From Emticicia sp051209875 (GTDB lineage: Bacteria; Bacteroidota; Bacteroidia; Cytophagales; Spirosomataceae): DNA of 64,000 bases. Below, piece after piece: positions 27,192 to 36,457 of the stretch; position 1 is the first letter of the stretch; every line of letters begins with the position of its first letter. A program made the translations under genes and the position numbers. The notes under the pieces are model-generated. The model was not told the origin of the DNA. It did no database searches and saw only the letters and a list, made by a program, of their open reading frames with translations. The stretch is from contig NZ_JBNTQY010000001.1 of the NCBI RefSeq assembly GCF_051209875.1, positions 4,898,001-4,962,000 of the forward strand, given 5' to 3'.

Positions 27192-28481
27192 TTATCTAAT
27201 TATTACACTTTCTTTTAACATTTTTTCAAGAACATCGCAGCTTGAAATATAGGATAATTCTTTTTGATATGTACCACCATTGATCATAAATGGCGTGGGA
27301 TAAGCTTTGAAAAACGCTTTTTTGTAAGCATCTGCCAGTTTTTCTAAACCGATGTCTTGTCGTTTATTATTAATTTCAGCTTCGCTGTAATCGGTGAGTT
27401 TTTCTTTTTTCCAGAATTTTTTATTTTGAATTCCTTCTGCTTTAGCACAATTTAGATTTGAATCTAACTGAAGTTGTAAAACTTGTACTTTCCCCATTGT
27501 ATAAGCGATTGGAAATGTTTCAAAAGATTTCGTAATATTATTGAATCTTGAAAAAGCGACATTAGAGATTTGTTGGGGGGCTAATTTCCCATCTCTTATT
27601 GCTTGAATCATATTAGATAAAAAGTCTTTGTTATTACTAAACGACGGGTTTTCCAAAAGGCTAATCATGAGGCTTTTATTGAACATCAAATCATTGAAAC
27701 TCTGTGAAGCAATACTAAATCTGCCAAATCTTGGTGAAATGACTTTATATTCATATCCAGATAAGCCAATCATATTTTCGTCAGGGAAATTATAATTGTC
27801 TATTAATTTACTAAGGTTTTGTGAAACTAAATTTAGAGCATCCGTATATTTTTTATCATTCATTTTTCTTAGACTATCTTGCTGTATTTTTAAGTTTTGA
27901 GGCAAGTTTCCAAAAAAATATAAACTATCTCCTACATTGGTTTCTCTGATAATCGTATCTTTTTTACTAATAATGATTTCCTTCGCTTTTACATTTTTAC
28001 GAAAATAGTCTCTTAATTCTTCGGTGAGAGGAGTACGAAAATTTTTCATTGAAAGGGCATATAATTTATTCAAACTATCTCTCAACTCCCAATTAATATT
28101 CGGTTTTACCAACCTCATTTGTTTCTCAAATTCAGGCCATCGCTTACAAGTATCAGCCACATAATGAAAAAAAACATCTTTCCGTAAACTATCAGAAGGA
28201 TAGCCCTTTTCAACAATCTTTTCCAAATACTCGAATGTTAAAGGCAATTTTCCAATCATTGACGCACAAATTGCAGCATTATAATAATCTTTTGCAAAAG
28301 GTTTTTTCACATTGGCAAACGCTTCTTTGTAATAATCAAGTGCATCATAGTAATTGGTATCAACAATTGCCAATTCAGCTTCATTAATAATTGGATGATA
28401 AATACGAGTAAAGTCACCTTGAGCAAAGCCCCCTACCCTCCACAAAAAAGATAAGATAAGAAAAAGGATTAGTTTTTTCAT
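27192..28481 (-). CDS. Secreted helical-repeat protein of unknown function
   Basis: 429 residues with a signal peptide (MKKLILFLILSFLWRVGGFAQG). The first 150 residues resemble TPR-type helices (NYYDALDYYKEAFANVKKPFAKDYYNAAICASMIGKLPLTFEYLEKIVEKGYPSDS). The rest is helical, with no catalytic motif that I recognise. Paralogues of this kind are common in Bacteroidota. It appears to be a single gene with a REP-like palindrome just upstream. Confidence 0.6.
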   Translation of the reverse strand: MKKLILFLILSFLWRVGGFAQGDFTRIYHPIINEAELAIVDTNYYDALDYYKEAFANVKKPFAKDYYNAAICASMIGKLPLTFEYLEKIVEKGYPSDSLRKDVFFHYVADTCKRWPEFEKQMRLVKPNINWELRDSLNKLYALSMKNFRTPLTEELRDYFRKNVKAKEIIISKKDTIIRETNVGDSLYFFGNLPQNLKIQQDSLRKMNDKKYTDALNLVSQNLSKLIDNYNFPDENMIGLSGYEYKVISPRFGRFSIASQSFNDLMFNKSLMISLLENPSFSNNKDFLSNMIQAIRDGKLAPQQISNVAFSRFNNITKSFETFPIAYTMGKVQVLQLQLDSNLNCAKAEGIQNKKFWKKEKLTDYSEAEINNKRQDIGLEKLADAYKKAFFKAYPTPFMINGGTYQKELSYISSCDVLEKMLKESVIIR

Positions 28482-28497
28482 AATTTAATTGATGTGG

Positions 28498-28516
28498 GGC
28501 GAACATTCTGTTCGCC
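28498..28516. repeat. Short REP-like palindrome
   Basis: GGCGAACATTCTGTTCGCC: an 8-bp perfect stem with loop TTC, in the 185-bp spacer upstream of the TPR-like gene. The form resembles dispersed REP words; copy number in the genome cannot be seen here. Confidence 0.5.
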
Positions 28517-28666
28517 GTTAAAGAGAAGTAACAACGCAAATAGGGGCAATAAAGATAATTTAACAAACAACGCTTCACTCTCCTCAGATATTTTACTAAA
28601 AATAGAAAAACCCACTCAATGATAAGCAGGTTTTAACTAATATTAACAAAGCTTTAACAAGTCGTG

Positions 28667-29167
28667 TTATGAAAGAAATTTGAGATTGGCAGCGTAAAGT
28701 CCCGTAAAAATAGCAGAGGCAATAAATGACATGATACCAACTGACCAACCGATTTGCCCACCAAAAATAATAATTGGTGCTAAAATTCCAACAGCATTAC
28801 CTGCAATATAGACCCAAAAACCTTTTTTACGAAGTCCCCACATCCAAATTGCTCCTAAAATCAATAGAAGACTTGAAATGAGGCTCATTCCTCCCGAAAC
28901 CACAAGATTACGCTCTTCAAAAAGTTTGGCTGTTTCTGCTTGAGACTCTTCTATCTTTTCAAGGTCTTTCTCAGACATATACTTAGAAAACATATCTGTG
29001 ATCATTTCGTTGGCCTGTTCTTTGTTTGCAATTACTTTTTCAGGCGTAAAGGTATTTGGAATAGCACCGTAAAATTTATAGGCATTCCAAACCAAAGTAA
29101 GAATACATAAAATCGTTAAGAAGGTAGGACGAACCGAACCTTGATTTTCTTCAAATGGGTTTTGCAT
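28667..29167 (-). CDS. Small membrane protein of unknown function
   Basis: 166 residues. One membrane segment lies near the N-terminus (TFLTILCILTLVWNAYKFYG), then a charged helical stretch (KEQANEMITDMFSKYMSEKDLEKIEESQAETAKLF), then three hydrophobic segments (MSLISSLLLILGAIWMW, FWVYIAGNAVGILAPIIIF, GIMSFIASAIFTGLYAA). I recognise no enzymatic motif. It lies 36 bp downstream of pssA on the same strand and is probably co-transcribed with it. Confidence 0.6.
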   Translation of the reverse strand: MQNPFEENQGSVRPTFLTILCILTLVWNAYKFYGAIPNTFTPEKVIANKEQANEMITDMFSKYMSEKDLEKIEESQAETAKLFEERNLVVSGGMSLISSLLLILGAIWMWGLRKKGFWVYIAGNAVGILAPIIIFGGQIGWSVGIMSFIASAIFTGLYAANLKFLS

Positions 29168-29203
29168 TGTTTTATTATTTTTTGTCGAATGCTACTTCAG
29201 TTA

Positions 29204-29950
29204 TTATGATTTTTTTGTTTGAAAATTACTAATTATTGATAAAATGATATACAAAAATATGATTAACGGTATAGCAACAAATTGTATAAACACCAGTAAA
29301 ATTACGGAAAGAATTAGAAATATGTATTTGATCTTATTGTCTGACCAAGAAAAATTCTTGAATTTTAGTGCAAACAAGGGAATTTCAGAAATAAGTAAAT
29401 AGCTCATCACGAGCGTATATGCAATTAAGACTGTAGAATTAAGAATCAAGAATTTATATTCAGGATTAAATTCTAAAATCAAAGGAAAAGCAGCCACTAC
29501 AAACGCATTGGCTGGCGTAGGAACGCCAATAAATGAATCAGATTGTCGAGTATCAATATTAAATTTAGCTAATCGCAAACATGAGAATAATGCTAAAGCA
29601 AAAGCTGAATAGGCCAAAAGTGGTAAATCAGCGTGCGAAAGTAGGTTTGAAGGTATCAAATCAGATAAAATGCTATCTTTCATTGTCGAAATTTGAATCA
29701 ATTTAGCCAGTATAAAGGAAGGTAAAACACCAAAAGTTACCATATCAGCAAGCGAATCAAGTTGTTTCCCAATTTCAGAATGTTGTTTGAGTAATCTTGC
29801 AACAAATCCATCTAAAAAATCAAGAATTCCAGCAATAAAAATCAGATAGGATGCCCAAAGTAGGTTTCCTTGAAACACAAAAACGATTGCCAAACACCCA
29901 CAAAGTAGGTTGGCGAGGGTCATTATATTAGGGATAGTAAATAGTTTCAT
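29204..29950 (-). CDS. pssA: CDP-diacylglycerol--serine O-phosphatidyltransferase
   Basis: 248 residues with about seven to eight membrane helices. The CDP-alcohol phosphotransferase signature D-x2-D-G-x2-A-R-x8-G-x3-D-x3-D is present at about residues 42-66 (DFLDGFVARLLKQHSEIGKQ and on to the last Asp). Length, the signature and the N-terminal IPNIMTLANLLCGC agree with bacterial type II phosphatidylserine synthase, which makes the precursor of phosphatidylethanolamine. A phosphatidylglycerophosphate synthase is the alternative but would be shorter. Confidence 0.85.
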   Translation of the reverse strand: MKLFTIPNIMTLANLLCGCLAIVFVFQGNLLWASYLIFIAGILDFLDGFVARLLKQHSEIGKQLDSLADMVTFGVLPSFILAKLIQISTMKDSILSDLIPSNLLSHADLPLLAYSAFALALFSCLRLAKFNIDTRQSDSFIGVPTPANAFVVAAFPLILEFNPEYKFLILNSTVLIAYTLVMSYLLISEIPLFALKFKNFSWSDNKIKYIFLILSVILLVFIQFVAIPLIIFLYIILSIISNFQTKKS

Positions 29951-30030
29951 TTTCCGTTTAAAAATTGGTTAATAACTTGTGTAGAGAAGTATGAAAGTAC
30001 AAAATCTTCAGAACAATTTAGACAATTGCT

Positions 30031-30666
30031 CTACAAAAATGGGTTTGTTTTTCGTTCATATCCAATTGTTGTTGGGTCACCATGTCCCGCATATACTTTA
30101 TACTCATCAGCAAGCGTTAAAAATTGTGTTTCAATGCTATGAATCAATGCTTCATGGCTACAAAATGGAAAATCTGTTCGCCCGACGCTACCTTTGAAAA
30201 GCACATCGCCTCCAATAACAAATTTTTGAGCATGATTCACAAAAGCCAAATGCCCAGGAGCATGACCTGGCACAAATCTAATTTCGAGTTCTGAATTCCC
30301 AAAAAATATTTTGTCATTTTCGTCAATAAATTCATCCGCTTCTACAGGCTCGTATCCTTTTATTCCCCAAAGCATACAACGTTTTTCGACATCAGCTAAA
30401 ATCGGAATCTCATTTTTGTGCATCAACATTTTTACCCCAAATTTCCGTTTCACAAAAGCACAACCAAAAACATGGTCAAGATGAGCGTGTGTTTGCAATA
30501 AATACTTGACTACTAATCTATTATCTAAAATAAAGTCAGCTAATTCTTCTTTTTCGTATTGTGCCAAACAGCCTGGGTCGATAATAACAGCTTCGTGGGT
30601 TTCGTCCCACAAAATATAGGTATTTTCGGCAATTGGCGAGAATGTAAAGGAATGTATGTTTATCAT
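30031..30666 (-). CDS. MBL-fold metallo-hydrolase (glyoxalase II-like)
   Basis: Start placed at ATG 30666 (MINIHSFTFSPIAENTYILWDE), giving 211 residues; the longer frame adds unrelated leader and overlaps the upstream gene. The zinc motif THAHLDH is followed by GHAPGHL, GDVLFKGSVGRTDFP and YAGHGDPTTIGYE in the order of glyoxalase II/hydroxyacylglutathione hydrolase-like enzymes. Probable thioester hydrolase of the cytoplasm; substrate unknown. It lies downstream of the RsmI-like gene. Confidence 0.88.
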   Translation of the reverse strand: MINIHSFTFSPIAENTYILWDETHEAVIIDPGCLAQYEKEELADFILDNRLVVKYLLQTHAHLDHVFGCAFVKRKFGVKMLMHKNEIPILADVEKRCMLWGIKGYEPVEADEFIDENDKIFFGNSELEIRFVPGHAPGHLAFVNHAQKFVIGGDVLFKGSVGRTDFPFCSHEALIHSIETQFLTLADEYKVYAGHGDPTTIGYERKTNPFL

Positions 30667-30751
30667 TTTTATTAGTCGATAGTCCACAGACAGCGGTCGA
30701 TAGATTTTAAGAAGTTTAATTTTACTATCCTCTTTCATCAATTGACACATT

Positions 30752-31441
30752 TCACAAAAGTAAGAAAATAGTGGGTTTTTTATGTAAATCTGGCTTAGAT
30801 TTTCGCCATTCTTTAATTGGCAATGTTTTGATAAATTCATCTTCGGCCGTTACATTACAGGCAACACAAAGCAAAGTGTCTGAATTCAAATTTTGTAAGA
30901 CATCGTCTAATAATTGATTATTACGAAAAGGCGTTTCCATAAAAATCTGTGTTTGATGCTTCTTCTTTGCAATTTGCTCTAAACTTTGTAAAGATTTGAT
31001 TCTCAGTTGTTTATCTATTGGCAAATAGCCATTAAAGGTAAAACTTTGACCGTTAAAACCCGAAGCCATCAAGGCCATCAAAATAGAACTAGGGCCAACC
31101 AATGGTACAACTTTCAGACCTAATTGATGAGCAAATCCAACGGCAATCGCTCCTGGGTCTGCAATTCCTGGACAACCCGCTTCGCTAATGATTCCTGCAT
31201 CAGTTTTAAGTTTTTTGAGTTGAGAGAGCGTTTGTTCGGGTGGTGTATCTTTGTTTAATTCATAAAAAGTAATTTCGTCAATTACTTTATTGAGTTTCAG
31301 GCTACTAATAAAACGGCGAGCTGTGCGGAGTTCCTCCACAAAAAACACATTTAGATTGCCCACAACATCTTTAATTTGTGGTGACAAAACAGTTTCTTGT
31401 GTATCAGGAGCGAGTATCGTAGGTATTAGAAAAATAGTCAT
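30752..31441 (-). CDS. Tetrapyrrole-methylase-fold SAM methyltransferase, RsmI-like
   Basis: 229 residues. ISEAGCPGIADPGA, VPLVGPSSILMALMASGFNGQSF and IFMETPFRNNQLLDDV are conserved motifs of the RsmI family, which methylates the 2'-O of C1402 in 16S rRNA. This Bacteroidota version lacks the typical N-terminal GNLGDI of E. coli RsmI and starts MTIFLIPTILAPDT, so it is a divergent paralogue; rRNA methylation is inferred. Confidence 0.8.
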   Translation of the reverse strand: MTIFLIPTILAPDTQETVLSPQIKDVVGNLNVFFVEELRTARRFISSLKLNKVIDEITFYELNKDTPPEQTLSQLKKLKTDAGIISEAGCPGIADPGAIAVGFAHQLGLKVVPLVGPSSILMALMASGFNGQSFTFNGYLPIDKQLRIKSLQSLEQIAKKKHQTQIFMETPFRNNQLLDDVLQNLNSDTLLCVACNVTAEDEFIKTLPIKEWRKSKPDLHKKPTIFLLL

Positions 31442-31611
31442 ATTGTATTTTATTCAATTCTAAAGAACAAGATGTTCCGTTTTTATGGCTTGATTATTTA
31501 AAATTTACTAAAAACGGAATGATAAATTCATATCATTTAAAAAGTAGTTTTCTCAAAACCATTCTACAATATTATGTAATTTTACAGCGGTTTAAAAATC
31601 ATTATCAAGAT

Positions 31612-32643
31612 ATGTCAGAAATAAAGCTTACGCAATTTAGTCACGGGTCAGGATGTGGATGCAAGATTTCACCCAAAGTTTTAGACCAAATTCTTCACAC
31701 AAATGTCGTGCAAAGTGCATTCCCTAACCTCTTGGTTGGAAACAAAGACAAAGACGATGCAGCAGTTTTTGACTTAGGTAATGGTGAAGCCATTATCAGC
31801 ACAACTGATTTTTTCATGCCGATTGTTGATGATGCCTTTGATTTTGGACGAATTGCTTCGACCAATGCTCTCAGCGATATTTATGCGATGGGCGGCGAAC
31901 CAATGATGGCAATTGCAATTTTGGGTTGGCCAATTGATACCATTCCTGCGGAAATTGCTCAACAAGTCTTAGATGGAAGTAGAGCTACCTGTGCAGCAGC
32001 TAATATTCCATTGGCAGGTGGGCATAGCATTGATAGCCCAGAACCATTTTTTGGGTTGGCTGTTACAGGTAAGGTAAAAATTGAGCATTTGAAACAAAAC
32101 TCTACGGCTACTGAAGGATGTTTATTATATCTCACAAAACCGCTTGGCGTAGGTCTGTTAGCGACTGCTCAAAAAATGGGAATATCGAATCCAGAATATT
32201 TACAAGTGGCTATCAAGCAGATGGCTACATTAAATAAAGTCGGGGCTGAATTAGGAAAAATGCCAACCGTAAAAGCGATAACTGACGTAACAGGTTTTGG
32301 ACTTTTAGGTCATTTGATTGAAATGTGCGAAGGGAGCCATTTAAGTGCTGAAATTACCTACGAACAAGTACCAAAAATGCCCGAAGCAAATGATTATCTC
32401 TACCCGTTTTGTGCTCCAAAAGGGTGTAATACAAACTGGGAAAGTTATGGACATAAGGTTTCTCCAATTACCGCCACGCAAAGGATTTTATTAGCTGACC
32501 CACAAACAAGCGGTGGCTTACTGATTGCGGTTGAACCAGCAGGAAAAGAAGCATTGGAAGCGATTTTAGCCGAACATGATATTATTGCTGAATCTTTTGG
32601 AAAAATGATTTTGAAAGATGAGAAAATGGTTTTTGTAAAATAA
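31612..32643 (+). CDS. selD: Selenide, water dikinase
   Basis: ATG 31612 gives 343 residues (MSEIKLTQFSHGSGCGCKISP). The catalytic Cys15 and the neighbouring Cys17-Lys18 are in SGCGCK; the Sec position is an ordinary cysteine. DDAAVFDLGNG, TTDFFMPIVDDAFDFGRIASTNALSDIYAMGG and TDVTGFGLLGHL are the metal and ATP-binding motifs. The enzyme makes selenophosphate for selenocysteine tRNA or 2-selenouridine in tRNA. No selA, selB or selU is in the window, so the consumer pathway is not visible here. Confidence 0.95.
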   Translation: MSEIKLTQFSHGSGCGCKISPKVLDQILHTNVVQSAFPNLLVGNKDKDDAAVFDLGNGEAIISTTDFFMPIVDDAFDFGRIASTNALSDIYAMGGEPMMAIAILGWPIDTIPAEIAQQVLDGSRATCAAANIPLAGGHSIDSPEPFFGLAVTGKVKIEHLKQNSTATEGCLLYLTKPLGVGLLATAQKMGISNPEYLQVAIKQMATLNKVGAELGKMPTVKAITDVTGFGLLGHLIEMCEGSHLSAEITYEQVPKMPEANDYLYPFCAPKGCNTNWESYGHKVSPITATQRILLADPQTSGGLLIAVEPAGKEALEAILAEHDIIAESFGKMILKDEKMVFVK

Positions 32644-32831
32644 AAAATCAAGAAAGTTAATCTCTTATCAAGTCTCGAACTACTCCATTTTTTGCAGAAA
32701 GCAATTTACCCTCTGGCTCAACAGTCAAATGAAATTGATAAAAAATATTATCATTGACCAAACATAAAGCTATTGATAAAACCAAAGGAGGTAAGCATAC
32801 AGATTGAGCAGATTATTAATGATTTCCTTGA

Positions 32832-32867
32832 AATATTTCCCGAAAAACACTATTTTCGGGAAATATT
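32832..32867. other. 15-bp perfect inverted repeat upstream of the DoxX-like gene
   Basis: AATATTTCCCGAAAA at 32832-32846 and TTTTCGGGAAATATT at 32853-32867 flank the six-base loop ACACTA. It ends 32 bases before the start of the DoxX-like gene and 189 bases after selD. The form fits either an operator for a dimeric regulator or a transcript hairpin; there is no real T-tract on the plus strand. Confidence 0.7.
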
Positions 32868-32899
32868 GTTTTGAATCAACTTTCAATCATCAAACTTTT

Positions 32900-34180
32900 A
32901 TGCAAAGTAATATCAAATGGTCATCCTCGCACAAAATCATTTTTTATTTTTGTTTCTTGTTTTTTGGACTCAATATCTTCCCATTTCCTCTTACTTTCTT
33001 GCCCTTTTTTAATTTTATTTATAATCTACTTGACGAATGGTTCTGGAATCCAATCATTCAATTTTTTGGACGTACTATTTTTGATATAAAAGAAATAACC
33101 TCACGTCCAAATGGTAGCGGAGATACTACGTGGAATTGGGTGCAACAATTTGCAATTTTGATTATTTCGTTTCTTGGGTCAATTATTTGGTTTATTGTTG
33201 CGAAAACTCGAAATAATCATGCAAAACTAAGTTATTGGTTTCTCGTCCTTTTACGTTATTATTTAGGATATACGATGCTAATTTATGGCGTAGTAAAGGT
33301 TTTTCCTACCCAATTTGGAAATTTAACTACGTATCGGCTGTATGAAAGGCTGGGAGAAATGAGCCCAATGGGGCTTTTATGGACGTTTATGGCTTATTCG
33401 GAAGGTTATCAATTTTTTGGTGGTATGTGCGAAATTATTGCGGGTTCCTTATTATTTTTCCGAAGAACAACTACATTAGGAGCTTTAATCAGCATTGGTG
33501 TCTTAGCAAATATTTTTGCCTTAAATGTATTTTATGATGTACCAGTAAAAATTTACTCATTTTGGCTCATGCTCATTGGCATTTATTTAGCTTCTGACGA
33601 CTTCAAGCGAATATGGAATTTCTTTGTGATGAATAAACCAACGCAAGCAAAAGACATTTCAGCTTTTTCGGAGAAAAAATGGTATAAAATAAGTACCATT
33701 TCATTGAAGGTATTAATTCTTGCTGGTACTTTCGGGGCAATGTTTTATGATGAATGGCAAAATTCTAAATACATAGATGCACCTAAAACTGCCATTTACG
33801 GGCCGTATAAAGTTGATACATTTGAAAGAAATAACATTAATTCTGAAAGTGACACATTACGATGGCAAGAGGTTTTTATAGATAGAAGGGGTACTTATGA
33901 CATGGTTTCGGTATCTAATGAATCGGGATTGCGAAAAAGGTTAAATTTTAGGAATGACAAGAAAAATAAAATATTGTTCTTGACTGATTATACCGCCGAC
34001 CCTACCGATACAACCAAATATGCTTTCACTTATATACAACCCGATTCCTCTTCATTATTTTTGAAAGGCAAATTTAAAAAGGATTCGGTGAAAGTTTCAA
34101 TGAAGAAAATGAATCGAAAAGATTTTCTGTTAAATTCACGAGGCTTTCATTGGATCAATGAATTTCCTTTTAATAAGTAA
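32900..34180 (+). CDS. DoxX-like integral membrane protein
   Basis: I choose ATG 32900 (MQSNIKWSSSHKIIFYFCF..., 426 residues) because the longer frame runs through the hairpin. Membrane segments are at about 12-45, 80-100, 120-140, 165-190, 195-215 and 275-292, with the DoxX-like motif LRYYLGYTMLIYGVVKVFPTQFG and GMCEIIAGSLLFFRRTTTLGAL. The C-terminal 120 residues are a soluble beta-rich tail. Related proteins are annotated as DoxX family; the function is unknown. Confidence 0.68.
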   Translation: MQSNIKWSSSHKIIFYFCFLFFGLNIFPFPLTFLPFFNFIYNLLDEWFWNPIIQFFGRTIFDIKEITSRPNGSGDTTWNWVQQFAILIISFLGSIIWFIVAKTRNNHAKLSYWFLVLLRYYLGYTMLIYGVVKVFPTQFGNLTTYRLYERLGEMSPMGLLWTFMAYSEGYQFFGGMCEIIAGSLLFFRRTTTLGALISIGVLANIFALNVFYDVPVKIYSFWLMLIGIYLASDDFKRIWNFFVMNKPTQAKDISAFSEKKWYKISTISLKVLILAGTFGAMFYDEWQNSKYIDAPKTAIYGPYKVDTFERNNINSESDTLRWQEVFIDRRGTYDMVSVSNESGLRKRLNFRNDKKNKILFLTDYTADPTDTTKYAFTYIQPDSSSLFLKGKFKKDSVKVSMKKMNRKDFLLNSRGFHWINEFPFNK

Positions 34181-34187
34181 AAAACCA

Positions 34188-34550
34188 TCAAATATCACCT
34201 AATTGCTCCGATTCTTCTTTCGTAAAAAGTCTTGATTTGATAACAAATCTTACACCAAGAGGTATTTCGAGTGAAAAACTTGCTCCTCTACCCTTGACCA
34301 CATCTAAGGTAAGGTGCGTATGTTTCCAATATTCAAATTGGTCTCTCGACATATAAAAATCGCAGTCGTGGATCCTGCCGAGCTTTACATCCATTTCGTT
34401 GAGCATCAATTCACCTTCCTGAAAACACATAGGTGATGAGCCATCACAACAACCACCACTTTGATGAAAAAACAAAGTACCGTTTTCTCCTCTCAATTGG
34501 TCAATAATTTGCTCCGCTTCGGGCGTTACTGAAACACGTTGAACTTCCAT
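34188..34550 (-). CDS. DUF779 domain protein
   Basis: 120 residues. The pair of cysteines in HQSGGCCDGSSPMC and the block DCDFYMSRDQFEYWKHTHLTLDVVKGRG are the DUF779 signature. Proteins of this family are regularly encoded beside NAD-dependent aldehyde dehydrogenases, as here (gap of about 100 bp, same strand). The Cys cluster suggests a metal site or redox role; its function is not established. Confidence 0.88.
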   Translation of the reverse strand: MEVQRVSVTPEAEQIIDQLRGENGTLFFHQSGGCCDGSSPMCFQEGELMLNEMDVKLGRIHDCDFYMSRDQFEYWKHTHLTLDVVKGRGASFSLEIPLGVRFVIKSRLFTKEESEQLGDI

Positions 34551-34651
34551 GATAAATTTTTAAATTGGTTAACAAAAAACATGAGAGAGTCCATAAAACT
34601 CTCTCATTTGTTGATAAAACGTAGCTTGAAAACACTTAACACTTAGTTTTC

Positions 34652-36175
34652 TCAGAAGAAACCTAATTTATTTTTATCATAAGAAATCAACATATTTTTC
34701 GTTTGGCGGTAGTGACCCAACATCATTTTGTGGTTTTCACGGCCAATACCCGATTTTTTATATCCTCCAAACGGTGCGTGTGCAGGATAATCGTGGTAGC
34801 AATTGACCCAAACTCTACCTGCTTGTATCGCTCTTGCTGCTTTATATGCTTGGTGCATATCACGGGTCCAAACACCAGCTCCTAAGCCATAAAGTGTGTC
34901 GTTTGCAATTGCTATTGCCTCAGCTTCATCTTTGAAAGTTGTTACACAAACCACAGGCCCAAAAATTTCCTCTTGGAAAATACGCATTTTATTATTTCCC
35001 TTGAAAATTGTTGGTTTGATATAATATCCACCCTCCAAACCTTCGTTGTAAGCTGCTCCCCCACCTGTCAATACTTCTGCACCTTCTTCTTTTCCAATTT
35101 CAATATAATTCAAAATTTTCTCATATTGGTCGTTTGATGCTTGGGCTCCCATCATGGTGGTTGGGTCAAGTGGATGGCCTAATTTAATAGCTTCTACACG
35201 CTCAACTACACGCTCAATGAAAGCATCATAAATAGATTCATCAACTAAAATTCTTGATGGACAAGTACAAACTTCACCTTGATTAAGGGCAAACATAGTA
35301 GCTCCTTCGAGAGCTTTGTCAAAAAACTCATCATCAGCATCCATGATACTTTTAAAGAAAATATTTGGTGATTTTCCACCAAGCTCAAGCGTTACTGGAA
35401 TGATATTTTTAGAAGCATATTGCATAATGAGCTGACCAGTAGTGGTTTCGCCTGTAAATGCAATTTTATTAATACGTGGACTCGAAGCCAAAGGCTTTCC
35501 TGCCTCAATCCCAAAACCATTCACAATATTCAAAACACCATTTGGCAATAAATCTTGAATCAATTCGGCCAAAACTAATATACCCACAGGCGTTTGTTCG
35601 GCAGGCTTTAGCACAATACAGTTTCCTGCTGCTAAAGCTGGAGCAATTTTCCAAGCAGCCATCAAAATTGGGAAATTCCAAGGAATGATTTGCCCAACAA
35701 CACCCAATGGTTCATGAATCACCAACGAAAGTGTATTGGCATTATGCTCAGAAGCAGATCCCTCTTCGGCACGAATAACACCAGCAAAATAACGGAAATG
35801 GTCAACTGCTAAAGGCATATCAGCAGCCATTGTTTCACGAATTGCCTTGCCATTATCCCAAGTTTCGACACGTGCTAATAAACTCAAATTTTGCTCTAAA
35901 CGATCAGCAATTTTCAATAATATATTGCTACGCTCAGTTGCCGACGAATTATTCCATGCTGGAGCTGCCGCCCAAGCTGCATCTAAGGCCAATTCTATAT
36001 CTTCTTCGGTTGAACGAGCAACTTTTGTAAAAACTTGACCATCAACTGGAGAAACGGTTTCAAAATATTTTCCTCTTACTGGAGCAACCCATTGGCCGCC
36101 AATAAAATTATCGTAATGTGCTTTAAAGCTTGGTTGTTCAACCAGATTGCTGACTTTGGTGATAACAGATGACAT
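34652..36175 (-). CDS. NAD-dependent aldehyde dehydrogenase
   Basis: 507 residues, the family length. The general base Glu lies in VTLELGGKSPN and the catalytic Cys in NQGEVCTCPSR (about residue 302). NAD contacts IPWNFPILMAAWKIAPALAAGN and AFTGETTTGQ are intact. It resembles ExaC/AldB acetaldehyde dehydrogenases, which also occur with DUF779. It is likely under the divergent AraC regulator at 36458. Confidence 0.93.
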   Translation of the reverse strand: MSSVITKVSNLVEQPSFKAHYDNFIGGQWVAPVRGKYFETVSPVDGQVFTKVARSTEEDIELALDAAWAAAPAWNNSSATERSNILLKIADRLEQNLSLLARVETWDNGKAIRETMAADMPLAVDHFRYFAGVIRAEEGSASEHNANTLSLVIHEPLGVVGQIIPWNFPILMAAWKIAPALAAGNCIVLKPAEQTPVGILVLAELIQDLLPNGVLNIVNGFGIEAGKPLASSPRINKIAFTGETTTGQLIMQYASKNIIPVTLELGGKSPNIFFKSIMDADDEFFDKALEGATMFALNQGEVCTCPSRILVDESIYDAFIERVVERVEAIKLGHPLDPTTMMGAQASNDQYEKILNYIEIGKEEGAEVLTGGGAAYNEGLEGGYYIKPTIFKGNNKMRIFQEEIFGPVVCVTTFKDEAEAIAIANDTLYGLGAGVWTRDMHQAYKAARAIQAGRVWVNCYHDYPAHAPFGGYKKSGIGRENHKMMLGHYRQTKNMLISYDKNKLGFF

Positions 36176-36278
36176 AGTAGATAGATATTTTTAGGTTGTA
36201 AAATTATAGTACAAATAAATCTTACAATAATTATATTCAATGTCATTATTCTACTGTCCTATTTCATTTTTCTGCTTT

Positions 36279-36316
36279 GTAATTGTACTTTCCTACTCGT
36301 AATTGTACTTTTCTAT
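36279..36316. promoter_or_regulatory. Direct repeats, candidate AraC-type operator
   Basis: GTAATTGTACTTTYCTAY occurs twice, at 36279-36296 and 36299-36316. The repeats are spaced exactly 20 bp apart, two helical turns, in the divergent spacer between the aldehyde dehydrogenase and the AraC gene. Direct repeats at this spacing are typical AraC-family sites. Confidence 0.55.
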
Positions 36317-36457
36317 CATTTTTATTAAAAAAATAGATTTATATAGTACAATTTTTTGAGGAAATAATAATATTAGGTAGGTTTGTTAAGTAGTCCACGG
36401 TCGATAGTCAGCAGTCCACAGCAAAATTATAAATCACCATCTTAAATCTTGGTAGAT

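Noticed and set aside
30667..30840. Longer N-terminus of the MBL hydrolase
   Set aside because: The extension overlaps the end of the RsmI-like gene and has no family similarity; the ATG at 30666 matches the fold start.
32644..32790. Minus-strand frame reading YQFHLTVEPEGKLLSAKNG between selD and the DoxX-like gene
   Set aside because: It has protein-like text but only about 43 codons, no ATG and a stop just upstream; at best a gene remnant that cannot be supported.
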